Virus record (IMG/VR): IMGVR_UViG_3300032238_000527
Coordinates: 1 to 48,162 of that record
Direction: 5' to 3' (one strand)
Origin: a virus
Length of the DNA: 48,162 nt
Numbering within the stretch: the first letter of the stretch is position 1; each line of letters starts with the position of its first letter. Shown here piece by piece: positions 6,260 through 12,318 of the stretch. The notes below the pieces were generated by a model that ran no database searches, was not told the DNA's origin, and was given only the letters and a program-made list of their open reading frames with translations. A program made the position numbers and the translations under genes.

Positions 6260-6817
6260 TTAGAAACCACGTGTGTAGTTTAATGCAACAATGTTTTGTG
6301 TAACATCACCAGTTACACGCATGTATGCGACACCAACGTTGTCTTTCGGTGTTACTTGATAGTTAAGACCAGTGCGCCATGTGCGAGTTGTATCGTTGTT
6401 ACCAGTGTCAAATGCATTACGGAAACGATAGCTTACCATTGCGCTTAGACCTTTGTCACCAATTGGTGCTTTAAGGCCTGGTTCAACTGAATAGTATGTA
6501 AAGTTAGTTGTTCCAGTATAACGTTCACCAACTGCTACTCTAACGAATCCGTTAACTGGACCAAACAACGATTTAGTACCAAGTAAGCCAGCCTCAATAC
6601 GATTAGCTAGTGCTTGTGTTGTAGTAACTTTAGTGTCTGTAAAAGTTAGATCGCCAGCAAAGGTGGCATTAATGTTTTCTCTAACTGTTAACACCGCGGC
6701 TTGCATATCGGGAGTACCATTTTGGCCGTCTAAATTTTGCACTTCAACTGTTGCCGTTCCGGCAAAAGCGCCAAATGCGGCTAGAGACAATAACGATGCT
6801 ATTGCAAATTTTTTCAT
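6260..6817 (-). CDS. Outer-membrane beta-barrel protein
   Basis: A 185-residue exported protein with a signal peptide (MKKFAIASLLSLAAFGAFA) cut near residue 19. The rest has alternating amphipathic strands and ends in NYTRGF, the terminal aromatic typical of BAM-inserted barrels. It is single-gene, with its own promoter and terminator. A phage-made porin-like protein might change permeability or block superinfection; that is inference. Confidence 0.75.
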   Translation of the reverse strand: MKKFAIASLLSLAAFGAFAGTATVEVQNLDGQNGTPDMQAAVLTVRENINATFAGDLTFTDTKVTTTQALANRIEAGLLGTKSLFGPVNGFVRVAVGERYTGTTNFTYYSVEPGLKAPIGDKGLSAMVSYRFRNAFDTGNNDTTRTWRTGLNYQVTPKDNVGVAYMRVTGDVTQNIVALNYTRGF

Positions 6818-6860
6818 TTTTAGTTCCTTAAGGTTAAGTTGTAATATTCTTACAACATAT

Positions 6861-6889
6861 ATTATATAGTAGTTCTACTAGACAAGTAA
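6861..6889 (-). promoter_or_regulatory. Promoter with operator-like dyad for the barrel gene
   Basis: The minus strand has TATAAT with a weak -35 (TTACTT) 17 bases upstream. The spacer next to the -10 box holds the perfect inverted repeat TAGTAGTTCTACTA (6867-6880), well placed for a regulator. Confidence 0.5.
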
Positions 6890-6898
6890 AATTTTTCT

Positions 6899-7663
6899 TC
6901 ACCAAATCTTCCATTCGTAGCCAATCTGTGGAGTGTACTCAAATTCTCTAGGTTGCCATTCTTCTGTTAAAAAATCCTCGTCTGCAACAAATTCTAATGC
7001 GCCACCGATTGGATTTTCAAAGTACCAAAAACAAGCAGAAGAAATGATGTGTCTACCTGGACCCATTTTAGTTTTCCAACCTTTTTCTTTTACATACATA
7101 CCGCTAGCAAATACATCGTATATATCTCTTGCTGATAAAGCCACATGATTGATGCCGGGTTCAAAGCCTTTTTTATGTTGTATAAAAATTGTATGGTGTG
7201 CGCCATTCACAGACGATCTCATGAACACGCCGGTATCAATAAATCTATCTGATACAATGAATCCTAAATTTAAATAAAATTGTTCTGTTTCTTTTAACTT
7301 GTTTGTGTAAAGTACTATGTGTGCAATGTCAACGGGATTTGGTTTGTCATATATAGGTGCTGGTTGATTGACACGCATTTTATAAACATAATTATTTGTA
7401 AGACTCCCAACGCTAACAGATGTTTTTTGTGTTTTTCTCAATGAGATTTTAAAACCGTTTGGATCAACTAGATCTTGTTCTTCACTTTCCTCATCCACTC
7501 CAAAAACAATTTCAATTGGACCATCTGGCTTAACCTGCAGACTTGAGCCACGTTGAGTCATCCACTTTCTGTCATGCTTAACTAGCCCGCAGTCAGTAAA
7601 AAACGTATTAGCTTGCTCAATATCAGCGGTTACGTAAACTATTGATTCTATTCCATTAATCAA
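6899..7663 (-). CDS. Two-domain VOC-fold extradiol dioxygenase-like protein
   Basis: A 254-residue protein with a shorter N-terminal VOC domain (about 1-80) and a C-terminal one (about 108-235). H115, H173 and E224 occupy the 2-His-1-Glu iron positions of type I ring-cleaving dioxygenases (AHIVLY, NHVALSA, GALEFVAD). These enzymes open catechol-type rings next to the hydroxyls. It is the last gene of an operon with a flavin hydroxylase and a solute-binding protein; its start overlaps the preceding gene by 8 bases. A glyoxalase-like role is the main alternative. Confidence 0.78.
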   Translation of the reverse strand: MINGIESIVYVTADIEQANTFFTDCGLVKHDRKWMTQRGSSLQVKPDGPIEIVFGVDEESEEQDLVDPNGFKISLRKTQKTSVSVGSLTNNYVYKMRVNQPAPIYDKPNPVDIAHIVLYTNKLKETEQFYLNLGFIVSDRFIDTGVFMRSSVNGAHHTIFIQHKKGFEPGINHVALSARDIYDVFASGMYVKEKGWKTKMGPGRHIISSACFWYFENPIGGALEFVADEDFLTEEWQPREFEYTPQIGYEWKIW

Positions 7664-8594
7664 TTTGAATCCCTACATCTTTAATAATTTTTGAATACCT
7701 AATATGATCATTAACAATGTGTTGTTTTAAAACTTCGGGAGAACCTCCAATTGACGTAAAAGCTAATAATTTTAGTCTGTTTGAAATTTCAGGCATCTTA
7801 AGTATTTCATTTAGTTCAATATTAAGTTTTTTTACAAGATCATCAGGCATACCTTTAGGACCAACAAACCCCATCCAACCGTAAATTTCAATTCCTGGAT
7901 ATCCTAATTCTGCTAGCGTAGGTACGTTAGGTTGATAGGGTGAACGTTTATTATCAGCAACTGCTAGAACTTTTAGCTTGCCTTGTTCAAGATGTTGTAG
8001 TACAGGAACTAATGAAGTATACATTACTGGTACTTGTCCATTAAGTAAATCAATAACTGCTGGAGCATTACCTCTGTAAGGTATGTGTGTTAGATTAATT
8101 CCAGTAGACTTATTAACTACTTCTCCTAGAATATGCATTGGGCTTCCAGCGCCAGGACTTGCATAACCAGTTAGTTTATTTGATTTAGATGCGGCAATAA
8201 AATCTTTAAAATTAATAACACCTGTATTGCTGTTAACAACAACAAACATACTCTGTCTTGACACTAGCATGATTGGTGTAAAGTCTGCTGGGTCGTATCT
8301 AGCGCCGCCTCTTAATAATAGAGGAGCCATAACCATAGTATTAGGTGTAAGCAATAGTGTAGTGCCATCGGGATTGGCTTGGGCAACATACTGATTTCCA
8401 ATAGTTCCGCTAGCACCTGTTCGATTTTCTACAATTACAGGAATGTTTAGTCTGTTAGTAAGTTGTTCTGCAAACATTCTAGCAAGAACATCAGTATCAC
8501 CTCCTGCCGGAAACGATACTACTACAGTAATAGACTTTTGTGCGTAAGCAAAACAACTAAATGCTGTGAGTAATATAAGAAGTAGTTTTTTCAT
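7656..8594 (-). CDS. Tripartite tricarboxylate transporter substrate-binding protein (Bug/TctC)
   Basis: A 312-residue periplasmic binding protein. Signal peptide at residues 1-18 ending FAYA-Q, then hallmark motifs VVSFPAGGDTDVLAR, VENRTGASGTIG and PGAGSPMHILGE of the Bug family, which bind carboxylates including aromatic acids. Bug proteins are especially numerous in Burkholderiales, which hints at the host lineage. No transporter membrane subunits are nearby, so it would need host partners. Its start overlaps the hydroxylase stop (ATGA). Confidence 0.92.
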   Translation of the reverse strand: MKKLLLILLTAFSCFAYAQKSITVVVSFPAGGDTDVLARMFAEQLTNRLNIPVIVENRTGASGTIGNQYVAQANPDGTTLLLTPNTMVMAPLLLRGGARYDPADFTPIMLVSRQSMFVVVNSNTGVINFKDFIAASKSNKLTGYASPGAGSPMHILGEVVNKSTGINLTHIPYRGNAPAVIDLLNGQVPVMYTSLVPVLQHLEQGKLKVLAVADNKRSPYQPNVPTLAELGYPGIEIYGWMGFVGPKGMPDDLVKKLNIELNEILKMPEISNRLKLLAFTSIGGSPEVLKQHIVNDHIRYSKIIKDVGIQID

Positions 8595-9658
8595 AGTGTA
8601 TTAAGGGTATTATAAAAATTGTTAATTTTAGATTGAGCAGTGGAGGGCATGTTTGCAATCATCTCTTTATAACTAGTATAGCTCTCAGTTGCTCCTGCAA
8701 CCCCCACTGCTCGAGATGTATCTTGTACATATTTGCACATTGGATATCTACGTTCTCCAAATGCGCTTAACTCTATATTAGCATCTAATAGTTCTCCGAG
8801 CAAGACGGCATCATGTACAGCCATAGAACCGCCTTGTCCGCTGAACGGAGTACTAGCATGGGCCGCATCGCCAATTAGTAGCACATTGTTTTTATTCCAA
8901 GGTGTAGGCATTATAACTTCTTCCGCAGGTGTAAAGTAAACATTTTGATTAAAAGTTAACTCGTCAAGCAAGGGCCTAGCAGGGCCCTCAAACTCTAGAA
9001 ACTTCTCATACATCACAGCTGACCAAATGTTACGTTCATATAAATGTTTTTCTGGAACATGCACAACACCCCATACATACAATTCATCGTCACTTATTGG
9101 CATAATTCCTAATCGTTTGCCTGCACTGAACATTGTAATTTTATCAACTAGATTTTTTGGGCGTTTGTGTGTACTGCGCCAAACTTCAAACTCTGAATAT
9201 ACTGGGGTAACTTCTGGCCAAAATAAATTTCTTACACTAGAGTTTATGCCGTCAGCACCAATTACTAAATCAAAATTATCAAAAGAATAAGAATCAATGG
9301 TTGTGTTTAGTTGTATTTCAACGCCAAGAATTTTTAATTCTTCTGCTAGTACACGATGCATAGCAGATCGTCTAATGCCTAAAATTCTAGGATACACTAC
9401 ATCGGTTATATGATTTCCAATATTGTCCATGTAGACATTTCGTCCATTTGGTATTAAGAATCCAGCTTGTTCAATTTTAGTTAGTAATCCTAATTTGTTG
9501 AAATTATCTAATCCGTTACTATAAACAAAGATACCAGAGCTAATAGGTTCAGAGGTAGATGATTTTTCTATTAAGGTAACAGACCACCCGCGTCTTGCTA
9601 ACACGATCGATGCTGTGCAACCCGCAATGCCTGCGCCTACTACAAGAACTTTCTTCAT
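8591..9658 (-). CDS. FAD-dependent class A monooxygenase
   Basis: A 355-residue flavoprotein of the p-hydroxybenzoate hydroxylase / UbiH / TetX group. It has the dinucleotide-binding GAGIAG near residue 8, the DG motif (VIGADGINSSVR) and the GD motif (LIGDAAHASTPFSGQGG) for the FAD ribityl chain. Such enzymes hydroxylate aromatic rings with NAD(P)H and O2. It heads an operon with the Bug protein and the extradiol dioxygenase, matching a hydroxylate-then-cleave order. Detoxification of an antibiotic or a quinone-type role cannot be excluded. Confidence 0.9.
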   Translation of the reverse strand: MKKVLVVGAGIAGCTASIVLARRGWSVTLIEKSSTSEPISSGIFVYSNGLDNFNKLGLLTKIEQAGFLIPNGRNVYMDNIGNHITDVVYPRILGIRRSAMHRVLAEELKILGVEIQLNTTIDSYSFDNFDLVIGADGINSSVRNLFWPEVTPVYSEFEVWRSTHKRPKNLVDKITMFSAGKRLGIMPISDDELYVWGVVHVPEKHLYERNIWSAVMYEKFLEFEGPARPLLDELTFNQNVYFTPAEEVIMPTPWNKNNVLLIGDAAHASTPFSGQGGSMAVHDAVLLGELLDANIELSAFGERRYPMCKYVQDTSRAVGVAGATESYTSYKEMIANMPSTAQSKINNFYNTLNTL

Positions 9659-9687
9659 CTAATACTTAGTGTAACTACTAGCTGAGT

Positions 9688-9715
9688 TAAAAAAATAGCA
9701 CCCGAAGGTGCTATT
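9688..9715 (-). terminator. Terminator of the tmRNA transcript
   Basis: The minus-strand stem AATAGCACC/GGTGCTATT closes a TTCG loop and runs into a T tract, just after the tmRNA coding piece. Confidence 0.88.
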
Positions 9716-9716
9716 A

Positions 9717-9930
9717 GTTATTTGGGTGACAAGGCTAACTAGACCTCGCAAGTGCTGTTTCTTAGGCAGCTAGGGCAAACTCGATGTCGTTCTTTGCAGA
9801 AACGCCAACGGGAGCTTGCCAGTACTTGAATGTAGATGCTTTTGCATTTACTTGATTTGCTTGATTTACGGTCATCGCCTACCGTGTTGCCGTCTCTACT
9901 ATCTACCCCTGTCGAAACCATGGCAGGCCC
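9717..9930 (-). ncRNA. ssrA: Permuted tmRNA, coding piece
   Basis: The 5' end GGGCCTGCCATGGTTTCGACAG is the tmRNA start. Its first seven bases pair perfectly (one G-U) with CAGGTCC of the acceptor piece at 10086-10150, which lies upstream in the transcript. A hairpin ACGGT/ACCGT (pseudoknot 1 region) follows. A tag frame ending AKNDIEFALAA and TAA (9797-9762) matches the ALAA degradation tag. The resume codon could lie further upstream in the same open frame. The 3' end of this piece is estimated. Gene order acceptor-spacer-coding identifies the two-piece form known in alphaproteobacteria, some betaproteobacteria and cyanobacteria. Confidence 0.88.
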
Positions 9931-10073
9931 ATCATAAAGAAACTTATCTCTGATTTGATCGCATCAAGCACTTGGGTAGTAACATCTTCACTTTGTCCAA
10001 CGATTGGTTCAAATTCGTAGATACAAATTGTTTTTGTTACGCCTTCATGTTCCGCTGTGATATCAATCTTCAT
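9903..10073 (-). CDS. 56-aa ORF inside the tmRNA internal spacer
   Basis: An ATG ORF begins 13 bases after the CCA end of the acceptor piece with the ribosome site AAGGAAG, fills the internal spacer and ends 28 bases inside the coding piece (TAG at 9903-9905). The product (MKIDITAEHEGVTKTICIYE at its N-terminus) is acidic and reads like a real protein through residue about 45; the last residues are tmRNA sequence translated. tmRNA maturation would cut the message, so translation and tmRNA processing should compete. Function unknown. Confidence 0.6.
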   Translation of the reverse strand: MKIDITAEHEGVTKTICIYEFEPIVGQSEDVTTQVLDAIKSEISFFMMGLPWFRQG

Positions 10074-10085
10074 TAAACTTCCTTA

Positions 10086-10150
10086 TGGTGGACCTGGCGG
10101 GAGTCGAACCCGCGTCCAAGAGTCCTTCGCTTTGAAGGGATTACAACAAT
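10086..10150 (-). ncRNA. ssrA: Permuted tmRNA, acceptor piece
   Basis: The minus strand carries a perfect T arm (GCGGG-TTCGACT-CCCGC), the acceptor strand CAGGTCC, discriminator A and encoded CCA, the typical tmRNA 3' end. Upstream is a small hairpin CCTTC/GAAGG. The mature 5' end of this piece cannot be fixed; it begins just after the cold-shock gene stop codon, so the pre-tmRNA may be co-transcribed with that gene. Confidence 0.88.
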
Positions 10151-10154
10151 TCTT

Positions 10155-10358
10155 TTAGGCAGGCTGGATGTTACTAGCCTGTGCGCCTTTCATGCCTTGG
10201 GTTACTTCAAACTTTACACTCTGTCCTTCTTGTAGACTTTTGAAGCCACCTGAATTAATCTGTGAAAAGTGTGCAAATACATCTGCGCCACCATTGTCGG
10301 GAGTAATGAAACCAAAACCTTTGGTATCGTTAAACCACTTTACTTTTCCTGTTATCAT
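10155..10358 (-). CDS. Cold-shock domain protein
   Basis: A 67-residue CspA-type single-strand nucleic-acid chaperone. The RNA-binding motifs KGFGFI and DVFAHF are intact, and the length is that of a single cold-shock domain. It likely melts RNA structure during infection. A promoter-like pair upstream (10505-10533) would give a leader of about 140 bases, as in cspA mRNAs. The tmRNA acceptor piece follows within a few bases. Confidence 0.93.
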   Translation of the reverse strand: MITGKVKWFNDTKGFGFITPDNGGADVFAHFSQINSGGFKSLQEGQSVKFEVTQGMKGAQASNIQPA

Positions 10359-10403
10359 TTTTTTCCTATTGTATTAAATTTTTATCTGTGTGTGAATTAC
10401 AAC

Positions 10404-10514
10404 TTATTCCCCGTCCGGGAATTTATCGTGCCAGTCCATGACCCACCAAACGGCGTATCCTACAACAGCACATATAGTTAACCAGAAGAATATTGTCATA
10501 CTGTATTTAAACAT
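10404..10514 (-). CDS. Small single-span membrane protein (36 aa)
   Basis: A short ORF whose product is largely one hydrophobic segment (TIFFWLTICAVVGYAVWWVM) followed by an acidic tail. It lies between the Ntn-hydrolase gene and csp in the same direction. The ribosome site is weak, and the predicted -10 box overlaps its first codons, so an internal Met is possible. Confidence 0.45.
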   Translation of the reverse strand: MFKYSMTIFFWLTICAVVGYAVWWVMDWHDKFPDGE

Positions 10515-10533
10515 CTTCGCAAAGAGATGTCAA
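10505..10533 (-). promoter_or_regulatory. Possible promoter upstream of csp
   Basis: TTGACA is followed by 17 bases and TTAAAT on the minus strand. Confidence 0.45.
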
Positions 10534-11412
10534 TTATTTCGAGCGATGTGCTTTAGTCGGAAGAGCTTCCCACCCGCTCTTTTGCCAAAGAGGGCGAGCA
10601 CTAAGTATTTCCACCCAAGTCTTAGCATCTGGGCGATTTAAGTCCCAAAAGTCAAAACTCATTTTGCTAGCAATTGGGCGATAATAAAGTACAAACTCAC
10701 TAGGGGTAATCATTAATTGCCCTGTGGTACGCATTTCTTTATTGCCATCTTCAACACGCACAGCATTTAGCTGAGGTTCGTCTGTGTACTTTTGGCAAAG
10801 CCCGTCGATCATGTCTTGTGGAGTTTGTGCTTTCTTAACAACTTCTTCTGCAATAGCTAATCGAGCTTCACTGCTGATGCGACTCTTAGTTAAACGCTCA
10901 TTACCTTCTTCACGCTGATATCCGGCCCATGGCAAGAATACTCCATGATTGGTTCTAGCTACAGTTTGATCGTGCGGTATTTTTTTAACATCATAACGGA
11001 ATTTACTCTTATCATGATCTTCATAGGCGCATTCAATTAGATAAAAATCTTCTTTATTAAATACACCTATGCAACCGCTGAGTTTTTTATTAACAACATA
11101 ACGCACAACATCTTTAATATCGCCTAACATTAGACTATTTTTAATACGTTGTCCGTCACGACTTGCACCGTCTTTGGTACGATCTTTAACTTCTTTTTCA
11201 TCATCGATAACCATTAAACTTGTAGTTAAAACTGCTATTCCGTTATCATTTAATCCTTCGGTATAACCTGTAATTTCATCTAATAATAACAGACGTTCAA
11301 GTCCGTCTTTACTAGTACGAAAAAAGTTAATTTCAGGAACATAGTTGCGGTCACGATTCTTTACTGCTGTCCAGCCCGTGCCTTCAAAGTACTTTGCTAT
11401 TAATACACACAT
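10534..11412 (-). CDS. Ntn-hydrolase family amidase/acyltransferase-like protein
   Basis: The start at 11412 gives MCVLIAKY, placing Cys at position 2 so that Met removal exposes an N-terminal cysteine nucleophile, as in choloylglycine hydrolases and acyl-CoA:6-aminopenicillanate acyltransferases. The following KNRDRNY and the later RTNHGVFLP fit that superfamily. The upstream in-frame Met codons would bury the cysteine. About 292 residues; substrate could be an N-acyl amide, a lactone signal or a peptide. A TAAATA box lies 8 bases before the ATG and no Shine-Dalgarno is visible. Confidence 0.68.
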   Translation of the reverse strand: MCVLIAKYFEGTGWTAVKNRDRNYVPEINFFRTSKDGLERLLLLDEITGYTEGLNDNGIAVLTTSLMVIDDEKEVKDRTKDGASRDGQRIKNSLMLGDIKDVVRYVVNKKLSGCIGVFNKEDFYLIECAYEDHDKSKFRYDVKKIPHDQTVARTNHGVFLPWAGYQREEGNERLTKSRISSEARLAIAEEVVKKAQTPQDMIDGLCQKYTDEPQLNAVRVEDGNKEMRTTGQLMITPSEFVLYYRPIASKMSFDFWDLNRPDAKTWVEILSARPLWQKSGWEALPTKAHRSK

Positions 11413-11460
11413 ATTATACATATTTATCAATAAATACATTTGAGCGAACAGGAGCGAGTG

Positions 11461-11742
11461 ATGAATGAAATTTTTAAAATTATTGGCGATCTAGGAATGC
11501 CAGTTGCAGTAGCGTTAGCAGGTGGATACTTTGTGTATCTAACTATCAAACTATTGCTACAAGGTGTACTAGGAAGTATTAAAGGAATGGCTGGAATCAT
11601 TACTGCTTTAGATAATCGTGTTAAGACTATGAATCACGATGTTGTTCGTATTGATACTATTGTATCTAACGCATTAGGACTCCGACCAGACGTTGACCGT
11701 ATTGCTCGTGCAGACGGTAAGAACGATGCAAGGAGAGATTAA
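11461..11742 (+). CDS. Small membrane protein with coiled-coil tail
   Basis: A 93-residue product with a transmembrane segment (about residues 11-33, PVAVALAGGYFVYLTI) and a charged helical tail. The ATG at 11461 follows AGGAG by 7 bases and is preferred over a TTG at 11440. It resembles the protein at 11938-12318. Size and topology would fit a holin-like or spanin-associated protein, but no family is recognised. Confidence 0.65.
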   Translation: MNEIFKIIGDLGMPVAVALAGGYFVYLTIKLLLQGVLGSIKGMAGIITALDNRVKTMNHDVVRIDTIVSNALGLRPDVDRIARADGKNDARRD

Positions 11743-11945
11743 TGTTGTACATGGATTATAATTGGGATCTAAACCCGTGGGGTATTAGATTTGACGAAGA
11801 ACTAAACATAGATAGTCTAGGGTGGAAATACGGCGATTGTTTTAAAATTACCAATGTCAATGGCCGTGCTATGCTAGTTAAATTAGACCCGGTAGAGCAA
11901 TTTGCAAAAGGCCATAGAGTAAATTTTGGAGATAAAAATGGATGA
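11742..11945 (+). CDS. Hypothetical protein (67 aa)
   Basis: Small acidic soluble protein with several Trp and Asp residues, no recognised domain. It is coupled to the previous gene (TAATG overlap) with a strong AAGGAGA ribosome site, and overlaps the next start by 8 bases. Confidence 0.6.
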   Translation: MLYMDYNWDLNPWGIRFDEELNIDSLGWKYGDCFKITNVNGRAMLVKLDPVEQFAKGHRVNFGDKNG

Positions 11946-12318
11946 TATCGCACTATTAGTCAATAAGTATGGATTTCCAATTGTCATGGCAGTTGGACTC
12001 GGGTACATAATCAAATACGTTTGGGAATGGGCAACAAAAGAAGTCAAGCCTGTTATCAGCGATGCTAATACTGTGTTGATTGCTCTTATCGATCGTATCC
12101 GTATGTTGGACAACGATTTAATCCGTTTAAATCAAAAGGTTAATACTGTGTTAACCATACGCGGCAAGATGATCGAATCAGATCGCGTTATGGAAACTGC
12201 ACTAGTTGAAGCAGAAGCAAACAAGAAGTTCCACGATGCTATGGACGAAGCTGACAAGATTGGCGGCAAGAAGGTAGATCCTAGCGACAAAAAAGAAGCT
12301 GCCGGCGGCAGTAGTTAA
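11938..12318 (+). CDS. Membrane/coiled-coil protein, paralogue of 11461-11742
   Basis: A 126-residue product: an N-terminal segment with one transmembrane helix (MAVGLGYIIKYVWEW), then a long charged helix and a Lys/Ser tail. The order (small N-term, PIVMAV/PVAVAL helix, ALIDR/ALDNR helix) mirrors the gene at 11461. The ATG at 11938 has GGAG 7 bases upstream. It ends exactly where the convergent cyclase gene ends. Confidence 0.65.
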   Translation: MDDIALLVNKYGFPIVMAVGLGYIIKYVWEWATKEVKPVISDANTVLIALIDRIRMLDNDLIRLNQKVNTVLTIRGKMIESDRVMETALVEAEANKKFHDAMDEADKIGGKKVDPSDKKEAAGGSS

